The notes under the pieces are model-generated. The model did no database searches. It worked only from the letters and a program-made list of their open reading frames with translations, and was not told the DNA's origin. The position numbers and the translations under genes are program-made. Shown piece by piece: positions 55,780-64,000 of a stretch of DNA of 64,000 bases; positions within the stretch are counted from its first letter, which is position 1; every line of letters begins with the position of its first letter. The stretch lies in assembly GCA_036426205.1 (NCBI GenBank), contig CM071570.1, positions 54,298,176-54,362,175 on the forward strand, written 5' to 3'. This stretch comes from Ascaphus truei. Taxonomy: Eukaryota > Chordata > Amphibia > Anura > Ascaphidae.

Positions 55780-55977
55780 CCCCCTGCTCCCCGAGATACA
55801 GGCCCCTTTAGGGGGTGCCGGTATCCCTCTGCTTTGTTTACATGTCGCGGTCACGTGAGCGGGACCTTTAAATACAGAGGGATACCGGCACCTCATAAAG
55901 GGGGCTGTATCTCGGGGAGCAGGGGGTCCCCGGACCTGAAACCAACGCGGTTCAGCTCCGGAGACCCCCTGCACATC
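55780..55977. mobile_element. Palindromic MITE-like element
   Basis: CCCCCTGCTCCCCGAGATAC, then GGGTGCCGGTATCCCTCTG (55780-55832), is matched in inverse by 55876-55930. The hairpin GGTCCCCGGACCTGAA/TTCAGCTCCGGAGACCCC follows (55925-55972), as at 22925 and 33461. Centre contains GTCACGTGA. TATATAC runs adjoin. Confidence 0.65.
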
Positions 55978-57800
55978 TACACTATGAATAAAAATGTCAG
56001 ATAATAATTACAAAAATACTGTGACAAGCGCTAAACCTAATAATACAGTGCTGTGCACTTGAAAACTAAGCTGCCTGGTAATCTACTGAGACATCTCATA
56101 TATCTCAAAACATAATATATAAACACAAAAATAGATACATAACCTGGCGCATAAATGTGTGAAAAAGTCTCAAATGATTGTGATAAAATGATAGTTCCAA
56201 ATTTACAACCTTGAGTGGTCGATGAGAAACGAACTCAGTTCACAGTTCATAGGGGCAACAAGCAGTTCTTCTCATAGGATGAATTTGATCCTGCATATAT
56301 AAAATATCAAGCAGAGAGAGAAAACATTGCGCAGTATATTTGAACAGACAATGGTTATTCCAAAAGCTGAGTTTATCTAGAATGCCTACTTACTAGAAGT
56401 GGCTAGATCACATGCAGGGGAGAGAAACTGTTCTTTTGAGCCGTCCTGGTCCCGGAAGCCTCGGTTATGGCACGAACCCCTCGTGGTATCCTTGGCCTCC
56501 GTAGGTCCTGAAAAGCTGACTCTTCAAATCCTGTCTTTAAGGAGTCCTGCACCTTTTTCTCCGTTAGGGAACAGAAAAAGGACAGAAGATTGCGCAGCAC
56601 CGTAAAAACTTTAATGACGCCTTCCTTAAAACACAAATAAAAATACTCACAAGAGAAGGCGAGTATAAATACAATACAGAAGTGCTCGGCCCAGCACACA
56701 CAACACAGCCGCCTCAGTCACTGAAAGTCCGTTCCGGTACTGCGTGTACCTCGCGTGTATCCGGCGCAGGTTGGGTGACGTCACCGTCTTCAGTTTGACT
56801 GGCAGCCGGGATGTCTGGGACACTGCTTCTTAGGCTCCTCGGGAGCCACTTGGATCCCCTGATGCGTTTAACACCAGGTTCCATAGCAACACGCATGCGC
56901 AGAAATTCAATGATATGCATATGCGTTCCAACCAGGTTCCATAGCTACACGCATGCACGGACATTTAATGATACGCATATGAGTGTCAATCATGCGCAGC
57001 ACACTACTGTAGGGTATGTGCGAATATTAATGTTGAATATTCTCTCTTTCAGGCCAAGCTGTCCAAGAGCCAGCCCGGTATAAGTAGAAAAATAAAAGAA
57101 CATTGTAAATTTTTAAGAAAATTTGTAGTATTGCATTATTGATTTAAACTTTGTGTTGGCGTCAAATATAAAAAAAAATTCTCTAAATTTAAGTTTTGGT
57201 GTTTTTAAGTTTAAACCTTTTACATTTCTATTAAATACCATTACATACAATTCTAGACACTTGCAGTACAGTACACACAGTGTGATACTGTGTGATACAG
57301 TATAAGGCACCATAGGATCGTGCGAACATGAACGAGAATAAGGGATGGGTTACAGTACCTGTACATTGCATTTCGATTTTTAAGACAGTACCTGTAGCTC
57401 GCGATCTCTCACTTTTAATGCGCATGGTACGGGGTATGGCGCCACAAGGACTACGCACGGCAATAGCGACCGACCACAGCGCTATATCAGTAGGAAGAGG
57501 GAGTTCCCAGGTATTGGAGGATAAGAAGAGTAGGAGTTGAAAGAGAAGGTGTATAAATCAGACCTGTAGTACAAGTAGTTTTTTTAGTTCTATGTTTTTT
57601 ATATCTATTGACAATTAGTTTTAACATACATTTGGACGAGTTTAGTTCTATTTATTCAATAACACCCAACTGTGGTATTTAGCACATGAGATGGTTAATT
57701 GCATTTCTTGCAGTCCTTTATTGTTGCTAGCACTCAGATATGTGTGATATCATATAATAATATGGGTGGGCATATTGGGGAATGAGACTGGGATTTCAAA
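55978..57800. other. No intact gene; possible PLE-related relics
   Basis: 56575-56720 (GCGCAGCACCGTAAAAACTT, CACAAATAAAAATACTCAC) and the twice-repeated CAGGTTCCATAG-AACACGCATGC unit (56875-56965) look like degraded pLTR-type repeats. No ORF above 100 codons has a recognised domain. Confidence 0.35.
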
Positions 57801-57804
57801 CAGA

Positions 57805-57842
57805 CCCCTAAGGAAGTCGGTTTGATAACAAAATGCGTTGGG
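57805..57842 (+). ncRNA. Degenerate hammerhead-like motif
   Basis: Plus strand: CCC, CTAAGGA (CTGANGA with one change), extra A, weak stem II, AAAA, ATGCGT, T, then GGG pairing with CCC. The order and stem I complementarity fit the PLE motif, but conserved G5 and G12 are changed. Probably a dead pLTR; the downstream text TTAAGTTGGATTAAACAATA (about 58033) may be its tail. Confidence 0.35.
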
Positions 57843-58880
57843 CATAGACTCTGTAGAGACAAGATGCACCCACAGAGTTGCTACCGTGCAAACTGGAAAA
57901 CTGGAAGTATCACGAGCAACCGATAGTCACAGACCACGGAACCGAAAGTAAAGCAAAGCCAGAGTACTCAACATGGTGGTGACTACTTGCTTGGGGCATT
58001 CTTTTTTATCTATCTTTGTGAGAGCTATATTTTAAGTTGGATTAAACAATATTACACTATACTTCCTATATGCCAAATCTTGGGAGAAGATTGGATTCGT
58101 TCAAGGGTCAGATTTATCTGTTTACATGTGAGTCCATAAGACATCGACATCCATTATCCAGCTTTAACATTTTGCAGTAAGTGCTGTTTTTTATTCTCTT
58201 TAACAGTTTTTTTTTTATAATTACTACATAAGATTTATTAAATAATTTACTTTCACATTTGGGTGATAAAAAGGTTTATTCACCATAGTATCTATTTTAA
58301 GTTGCGCTTTTTGTGTATGGGCGTGTGTTAATAATCCGCACAGAACTGGTTCACCAACTGTTTACTGTTGAGCTCACATCCACAGCTTTTCAGCATAACT
58401 TCCGTATACTACTCAATACAGAAACACTCCCTCTGCCATCCAGTGGCAGATTACAATATAGTTTCAGCTATAAAGTTCAAGAGAAATTGTGAGTGGCATT
58501 CTTTATACAGATTTCAATTAAATCAATAGTGTTGCACTATGGTTTGGTTCTTCTCTTATGGCTCGATCTGTGGTAGACTAAATGGTATAAAAGCTCTGAA
58601 AACCAATGAAACCCTATTCAAGGATTGATATGAGAACCGTACTAACCACCATTGTGACTGCAACTAATCATTAACATTTTCCTTGGTTCTACCAACTACT
58701 ACACTTTTTTTTTTTTAATTCTCGCTCTTTTATGTTTGTCTGTCTATCGTATAACTTTATTTTGTACTGGGATTTGAGCAATTAATTTGTATCATCATCA
58801 TTAAGGAGATCTGTGTAGCCTAGACTAGCAGCATTTGGATATTCGTCATTATTTTATATTATAGACTAAAGCTGGTAAAT
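57843..58880. other. AT-rich sequence, no gene recognised
   Basis: May be the 3' tail of a decayed PLE after the motif at 57805. No supported ORF and no clean boundary. Confidence 0.35.
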
Positions 58881-59460
58881 TCTGGGCATTATTGAAATCC
58901 CTGCTCTCTGATTGGATAATGCCTGGAATTTTAACCAATCAGTAATGGGACGGAATTTTTGGCACCCTGCCAAGTTGTTCAGCCAATCGGCTTTCAGTTG
59001 TCATTCACAAAGAGTGACATTTGCTTTAGGCTGCGTCCATAGCACGGGAAGCCGTGCTGAGCCGTACGGACGCTCCGCGCTGAACCCCTGCATCCTCAAT
59101 GAGGATGCCTTGAGAGGGGGCTCAGGCGAGCGTCCGCAGGCGTGCTGACGCTTTGGATTTTTCAGCCGACAGGCGAAGCGGTTTTTCAGAGCGCTGTCGG
59201 CTGAAAACATCCAATCAGCGCGAGGCAGTGTCAACGGCACGGCGCCGTGACGTTGACGTTGGTGCGTCGCGGGCTATTGGCCCAGCGACGTCACTGCTCC
59301 GCATCCCCCCCCTCCCTATCCCGCACGCTGGCTCGCCTGCATGTGCATGAAATCGCACAGAATTCAGCAGGCGAGCCTCAGCGTCAGCGCAGCCACAGGG
59401 GAGGTGATTGCCAGAAGGCAGCAGCAAGGCACTGACTCCTCCCCCTCCCTGCCTACAGAG
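58881..59460. repeat. GC-rich MITE-like sequence (GGCTGCGTCC family)
   Basis: GGCTGCGTCCATAGCACGGG at 59030, hairpin TCAGCCGACAG.../CTGTCGGCTGA (59163-59208), and GACGTTGACGTTGG then CCAGCGACGTCAC. A similar start, AAGGCTGCGGCCCTGCTGGC, occurs at 63730. Probably non-autonomous DNA transposons; ends undefined. Confidence 0.45.
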
Positions 59461-59489
59461 AGCTCTGCACAGGAGAGTGAGGGAAAGGT

Positions 59490-59705
59490 TTATGTGTCTG
59501 TGTGTGTTTTGTGGGTATAAAGGGGCCAGCAGTGTGTTTTATTAGTGTGTGTGTCTTCTGTTGGTGTGTGTTTTGTGGGTGTAGAGGGGGCAGCAGAGTC
59601 TTGTTGGTGTGTTTCTGCTGTGTGTGTTTTGTTGGTGTAGAGAGGGAGCTGCAGTGTGTGTGTCTTCAGTGTGTGTTTTGTGGGTGGAGGAGGGGTGCAG
59701 AGTGT

Positions 59706-59747
<42 letters not shown>

Positions 59748-59894
59748 TGCAGTGTGTGTTTTGTGGATGTAGAGCTGGCAGAGTCTGTTGGTTTGTGGTG
59801 AGATCTGCAGTAGTGTTTTTGTGGGTGTAGAGTGGGGGGCTGCAGTGTGTGTCTCAGTGTGGTGTGTTTTTGTGGGGGAGAGGGGTGCATCGGG

Positions 59895-59926
<32 letters not shown>

Positions 59927-60408
59927 CTGCAGTGTGTGTTTTGTGGATGTAGAGCTGGCAGAGTCTGTTGGTTTGTGTGAGTCTGCAGTATGTGTTTTGT
60001 GGGTGTAGAGTGGGGGCTGCAGTGTGTGTCTTCAGTGTGTGTGTTTTGTGGGTGGAGGAGGGGTGCAGAGGGTTTTGTGTGTGTGTGTGGTGGTGTGTGG
60101 TGGTGGGTCTAGAGTGTGTGGTGTTTGTGGAGTAGAGATGGCGAGTCTGTTGGTTTGGTGGGAGTCATGACAGTATGATTTTTTGGGTGTGAGTGGGGGT
60201 GCGAGCAAGTGGTTCTTAGTGTGGTGGTTGTGGGTGGAGGAGGGGTGCAGAGTGTTTTGTGTGTGTCTGCAGTGTATGGGTTTACATGGGGGCTGCAGTG
60301 GGTGTAGAGGGGGGTTGCTGGTGTGTGTTTTATGGATGTAGAAGAGGCGGCAGTCTGTTTTGTTGGTGTGTGTGTGTCTGCAGTGTGTTTTGTGGGTGTC
60401 GAGGGGGC

Positions 60409-60410
<2 letters not shown>
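59490..60410. repeat. TGTGTTTTGTGGGTGTAGAG minisatellite
   Basis: Irregular units of TTTTGTGGGTGTAGAGGGGG then CTGCAGTGTGTGTCT with interspersed (TG)n runs (59717-59745, 59901-59927). TTTTGTGGATGTAGAGCTGG followed by CAGAGTCTGTTGGT is duplicated at 59758 and 59938, showing recent local duplication. Confidence 0.85.
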
Positions 60411-60493
<83 letters not shown>

Positions 60494-60502
60494 TGTGTGT
60501 GT

Positions 60503-60592
<90 letters not shown>
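60411..60592. repeat. Long (TG)n microsatellite, about 180 bp
   Basis: About 90 TG dinucleotides with only two GTGG interruptions (60489, 60503). VCVCV-type ORFs across it are artefacts. Confidence 0.95.
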
Positions 60593-60593
<1 letters not shown>

Positions 60594-60699
60594 AGTGGGT
60601 GCTGCTTTTAAAAATACTTCCCATGTGAATGCACTTGTTCCCTCCCCCGTCATTTTATTAAATGGTTGTACAATTTTACGCTATGGGGAGTGTGTATGT

Positions 60700-61110
60700 A
60701 CATGTGTGCACACACAGCCTGGATACTTTCTTCCTGCAGAACTCGCTGCTTCTCCTTAGCTTCCGCCTGTTTCTCATTTGCTTCCTGCAGACTCGTACAC
60801 AGTTCTTGTAGCTGGCTCTGCAGTGTGTGCTCTGCTTGTGTACGCTGCTCCAGGAATACAAGTTATTCTTGTAGCACTCTCTGAATTCTCCAGTGCTTCC
60901 TGCACTTCTAACTTTTCCTGTGTCATTGTTTCTTCACTTTTTCCACTTGGTAAAGCTTCTCAATTCCTTCACTGATCTGGTCTGTCAAATCTGAAACTTC
61001 CTCTCCCAGACTTGTGTTTTCTCTTTTTACAGTCTCTACATTAATCAGGATTTTTTCAGCCGCATGCTTCAATTTACAAAGCTCTGTCCTGAGAGCACAA
61101 ACCTCTTGCT
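60700..61110 (-). pseudogene. Myosin heavy chain tail-like coding fragment
   Basis: Minus strand 61108-60928 encodes [14 protein letters not shown], then [20 protein letters not shown], then [18 protein letters not shown]. It aligns without gaps to the rod region of muscle myosin heavy chains (consensus: ARSLSTELFKLKNAYEE, LETVKRENKNLQ-EISDLTEQI, IHELEKIKKQ). A splice-acceptor-like CTCTCTCAG precedes the first codon. After KKQ the frame shifts by one and continues QEKLEVQEALENSES. A further charged coiled-coil stretch (LEQRTQAEHTLQSQL..., 60720-60850) lies in the first frame. Shifted frame and stops mean a pseudogene or a decayed exon. Confidence 0.6.
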
Positions 61111-61387
61111 GAGAGAGTTTGGAAGTAAACTTTGGCAAGATACTAAATAAGGCAACCCGTATAAAATCACTAACATGCTAACTTGCCATATATACACTAC
61201 CCAGGGTCTGAAGACTGGCTGTCCCGTGGGCTCCACTCCAGCAGGCAATGGCTGACTTGTCCTCCTATCTCAGCGTACAGCAGAAAGGCAGAGGAGATCA
61301 CACTCTGACATTGGTGTAGGCAAATAGAGCACAGAAGTGGACACCTCACAAGTCCACTACAGTGATATAAAGTCACCCTACACCTTT

Positions 61388-61450
61388 CACTCAACAAATG
61401 AGCTTCCTCAGGGATTCATAATCTTATTATTATGAACCCCTAAGGAAGCT
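61388..61450. repeat. Hairpin with CTGAGGAAGCTC motif
   Basis: AAATGAGCTTCCTCAGGGAT and (inverse) CCCCTAAGGAAGCTCATTT form a stem of about 27 bp around TCTTATT. Each arm includes the 5' half of a PLE hammerhead (CTGAGGAAGC) but no GAAA half, so it may be an extreme palindrome derived from such a motif. Confidence 0.5.
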
Positions 61451-61473
61451 CATTTATTTCTGTTCTCTCTAAT

Positions 61474-61899
61474 TCATATATAATGAGATCCTGCCCTGCA
61501 CTCATTCAAAGATAAAGATCCTGTTGGAGTCCACTTTGTGTTGGAAAACACATTAATATCTCCATAGACCACATGAATGGGAACTTCATTGTTTTTGGAC
61601 CATTCCCCATTTTTGACCAAAAATGTTTTTGCACTATATATCTTTTCTGTTTTTTTTTTCATGTAACATCCTGAAAAAGTTTGCGCTTTTGACCTGTTGC
61701 TGTTGAAAGCAGGTAGTGCAGGTTCATGTGCTGAAAGACAACTTATACAGTGAATTCTTCTTGCAGACACATTTATCATCATATTTTCATATGACATTGA
61801 CTGGGCTAGATTTCCTAGCAAAGATAATACTCCCTTGAGTAGTTTCTTACATATATTGTAGAATATATCAGGGGACAACCAGTTATTGTCCCTGAGCAT
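61474..61899 (-). CDS. Unidentified 141-codon ORF
   Basis: An open frame with non-repetitive, protein-like composition, including RRIHCISCLSAHEPALPAF, KTFLVKNGEWSKNNEVPIHV and WTPTGSLSLNECRAGSH. I do not recognise the family. No signal peptide or membrane segment. It could be an exon, a fragment of a transposon-borne gene, or chance. The start (MLRDNNWL) is only the first Met of the frame. Confidence 0.3.
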   Translation of the reverse strand: MLRDNNWLSPDIFYNICKKLLKGVLSLLGNLAQSMSYENMMINVSARRIHCISCLSAHEPALPAFNSNRSKAQTFSGCYMKKKTEKIYSAKTFLVKNGEWSKNNEVPIHVVYGDINVFSNTKWTPTGSLSLNECRAGSHYI

Positions 61900-62671
61900 G
61901 AATACCGCATTACTTGTGGAATCACTGCTGCCTATTTGTGTTGCTCAGATAGCATATAAGAATGAAATAAGTTCTTTGTCAGCTTTTTGGAAGAAATGTC
62001 CGATTTGACATGAGTTTTTAGTCTGAGGACTTAGTGAAGCCAAAAGTGATGTATATCATGGGAGGCAAAGGAAGATTTTGTCTTAATAAGAACACCCTGG
62101 AGCTCTTCATTATGAGTTACTTGGGAGCTTAGCCCAGCATGGATGATTTCAGAAAACTGTCCATTCCAGAAAGACATCAAAATCCAAACTGCCAAATTTC
62201 ATCCAGATCCAATTTTCCAAACCATGTTTAAAGCAAATTATTTAATAACATGGTGGTCTGAGATTCAAAGCCACACAAAACAAAATAACATTGTAAGATA
62301 ACAAACTTGAATACACATGCTTCCTCACTAGGCAGCACATTGAATATGTATTTAAATTATATCATCAAATTAACAATTGTATATTCTAGCTCCAATTTAG
62401 AATTTTTTTCCCCAGATATGTTACAAAAATGCAAACGACATGTAAGAAAAAGTGTTCAGGATCTTGATACGCAATGAATACATCATTTGAATTTATTTTT
62501 GGCTCATCCTGTAGAATATCTATTTAATTATAATAGCTAATTGGGTTTACTTTTCTGTGCTTTTTAGATCAGTTTCCACACTTTATTTATAAACTTAAGT
62601 TCATACTGATAGAAAAATATGGGATGTTTTTGAGCCAATTTGGGCGGTGGCCACTCCTGGTGTCTAAATAA
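61900..62671. other. Spacer with duplicated PLE-associated block
   Basis: 62053-62172 (ATCATGGGAGGCAAAGGAAG, TTTTGTCTTAATAAGAACAC, CTGGAGCTCTTC..., CCATTCCAGAAAGA) is a near copy of 62937-63049 in the same orientation, so part of PLE C is present twice. The rest is AT-rich with no gene. Confidence 0.55.
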
Positions 62672-62936
62672 CTGTTACAGCCTAGGGGCTCTCAGGTTCC
62701 CACTTCATGAGGGCACTGTTATTTAGGGGTGAGAAAGGTCTACCTAAGATGAGGCTTTTGTTGAGGCTTGGACTAGGTGATCCTCTTTATTGATACACCA
62801 GGCAAATCTGACTAATACCTCTGGAACTCTTTAGGTCTCCTGGAGTTCTGTCTATCTGCGGTGTGATGTCTCTTAGCCTTTCTGATTACACCTCAGCTGC
62901 TCATGTCCCTGGTCGCCTATCTCTGACTTTGACTCT
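62672..62936. mobile_element. LTR-like or spacer repeat between duplicated blocks
   Basis: Begins TGTTACAGCCTAGGGGCTC; contains CTTTATTGATACACC (AATAAAG on the minus strand). It sits directly before the second copy of the duplicated PLE block and might be a partial LTR. No inverted terminal match was confirmed. Confidence 0.3.
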
Positions 62937-63530
62937 ATCATGGGAGTCAAAGGAAGATTTTGTCTTAATAAGAACACCCTGGAGCTCTTAGTTACTTGGG
63001 AGCTTAGCCCAGCATGGATAATTTCCGAAAACTGTCCATTCCAGAAAGATATATTGAGTAATGATGAGATATTGAATCAATTAATTCCAAAGAATCCGGT
63101 TATTTACAGGAAAAATAGAGATTTAAAAAATTGTCCAGCCCAAATCAACTTAAAAAGGTTAAAGCCCCCCCCCCCCCCAACCCCCATCACAGCCCTTTCA
63201 GCTCTATTGAAAATTCATGGTTGTTTTAAATGTAATGCCTCAGGTGTGTCACATGCGAATTTATAGATGCTCAGGGCCCTACAAAGTTTATGCCCAAAAA
63301 TACTGGTTAATCTCTCGACATCAAGAGTTTTATTAATTGTCATGCCACTTATGTCATTTATGTTCTGGAATGCCCATGCCACAAGTAATACGTGGGCTGC
63401 ACGAAACGTAATCTAAAAATCAGGTTTTTAGAACACAGAAGGAACATTTTAGCGGGTTACTTGAAACATGATGTTTCTCGACATTTGTAAAAATTTCCTA
63501 ACGAGGAGCCTACAGGCAGGGCCGCCAGGA
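62937..63530 (+). pseudogene. PLE C linker and GIY-YIG fragment (broken)
   Basis: 62940-63266 is open for 108 codons and includes NPVIYRKNRDLKN, then (after a C run) KIHGCFKCNASGV, the Cys region ahead of a PLE nuclease domain. From about 63355 another frame reads VIYVLECPCHK, stop, YVGCTKRNLKIRFLEHRRNI and YLKHDVSRHL, stop: a GIY-YIG core with in-frame stops. No RT is present, so the copy is 5' truncated. Same strand as PLE A. Confidence 0.75.
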
Positions 63531-63727
63531 GAAATTGTGGGGTCCCGGGACAAACATTTTAAGCAGCCCCCCCCCCCGTGTCGGCAGTATTGCCCGCCGC
63601 CCCCTCCCCCCCATTTCACACCTCACGAGCCCCTCTCCTTCTCCCCCTTCCCATGTATTTCTCTCCCTTCTGTCTCACCCCATCTCACCTCTCCCGCCTC
63701 GCATGTATTTCTCTCCTCTGCTTCTCA
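63531..63727. repeat. C-rich low-complexity sequence
   Basis: CCCCCCCC at 63567-63574, then CTCTCC, CCCATTTCACA and a duplicated CATGTATTTCTCTCC block (63652, 63703). ORFs here are compositional. Confidence 0.7.
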
Positions 63728-64000
63728 CTAAGGCTGCGGCCCTGCTGGCGCTGAGCGCGCTCATGCTTGGAAAGCGCTCCAAGCATGAGCGCCGGGTGTC
63801 CTGGCATTTACGCAAGCGCGTGCGGGGGGCATTGCAGGTAGTTGAGCGCGCTAGAAAGTTAGTCTTTTTTGTTTACATAAGGGCCGAGCGCGGGTGAGCG
63901 GGTGTGCCCGCGCACGAGCACCGCGTGAGCGGGGACTTAAATATATCTATATATGTAAGTAACCGCGGTAAGCGCCGCCCGCTCACCGCTAGTGAGGACG
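63728..64000. repeat. GC-rich MITE-like sequence at window end
   Basis: TAAGGCTGCGGCCCTGCTGG, hairpin ATGCTTGGAAAGCGCTCCAAGCAT (63763-63786), repeated GAGCGCG/GAGCGGG motifs and TATATCTATATATG. Related in start and composition to 59030-59300. Runs off the window, so the other end is unseen. Confidence 0.45.

Noticed and set aside
56860..56910. TTAAACGCATCAGG on the minus strand resembling a hammerhead 3' half
   Set aside because: The upstream CTATGGA differs from the core and the predicted stem I bases do not pair.
60259..60759. 166-codon ORF across the (TG)n array
   Set aside because: Encodes Cys-Val dipeptide repeats generated by the microsatellite.
60923..61138. Functional myosin heavy chain gene
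   Set aside because: Only one short exon-like segment is present, followed by a frameshift and stops; no neighbouring exons are visible in the window.

Overview
The window looks like a repeat-dense, gene-poor stretch of a vertebrate nuclear genome, most likely an anuran amphibian. The evidence is the mix of elements: Penelope-like retroelements (PLEs), a DIRS-type tyrosine-recombinase retroelement, L1-type and L2/CR1-type LINE remnants, solo LTRs, many short hAT elements with 8-bp target duplications, and abundant (TA)n, (GA)n and (TG)n arrays. No intact host gene is visible. The only host-like coding sequence is a frameshifted piece related to the myosin heavy chain tail (about 60.7-61.1 kb, minus strand).

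Layout. 0.2-3.6 kb: decayed PLE on the plus strand with short pLTR-like repeats at both ends. 3.7-4.1 kb: palindromic element with a hammerhead-ribozyme-like core in its centre. 4.2-8.0 kb: better preserved PLE on the minus strand (reverse transcriptase plus GIY-YIG endonuclease) with a hammerhead motif downstream. 8-12 kb: minisatellites, LTR-like repeats and a hAT element. 12-30 kb: AT-rich sequence with hAT MITEs, foldbacks and a candidate solo LTR. 30.5-33.0 kb: DIRS-like pseudogene (minus). 33-36.3 kb: three palindromes with hammerhead cores. 37.2-38.9 kb: CT-rich minisatellite. 40.4-42.7 kb: 44-bp tandem array, solo LTR and LINE 3' end (minus). 46-48.3 kb: a second LINE 3' end (minus) and an L1-type ORF1 (plus) split by a hAT insertion. 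48.4-48.9 kb: a young palindrome with 231-bp arms around a hammerhead core. 49.1-55.7 kb: 63-bp tandem array, then a composite element bounded by inverted repeats of about 250 bp that carries a long LTR, then a mariner-like MITE. 55.8-60.6 kb: palindromes, PLE-like relics and long (TG)n arrays. 60.7-64 kb: myosin-like fragment, an unidentified ORF, a third PLE relic and GC-rich MITE-like sequence.

The most interesting signal is a set of hammerhead-ribozyme-like motifs on both strands. Each has CTGANGA, a stem II hairpin, GAAA or a one-base variant, and a short self-complementary stem III. Each also has bases after the predicted cleavage position complementary to those before CTGANGA (stem I), although the stem I sequence differs between copies. 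Hammerheads are known from PLEs in the literature. The unusual point here is that several sit in the centre of large near-perfect inverted repeats rather than in ordinary pLTRs. All statements come from reading the sequence; no database search or folding program was run.
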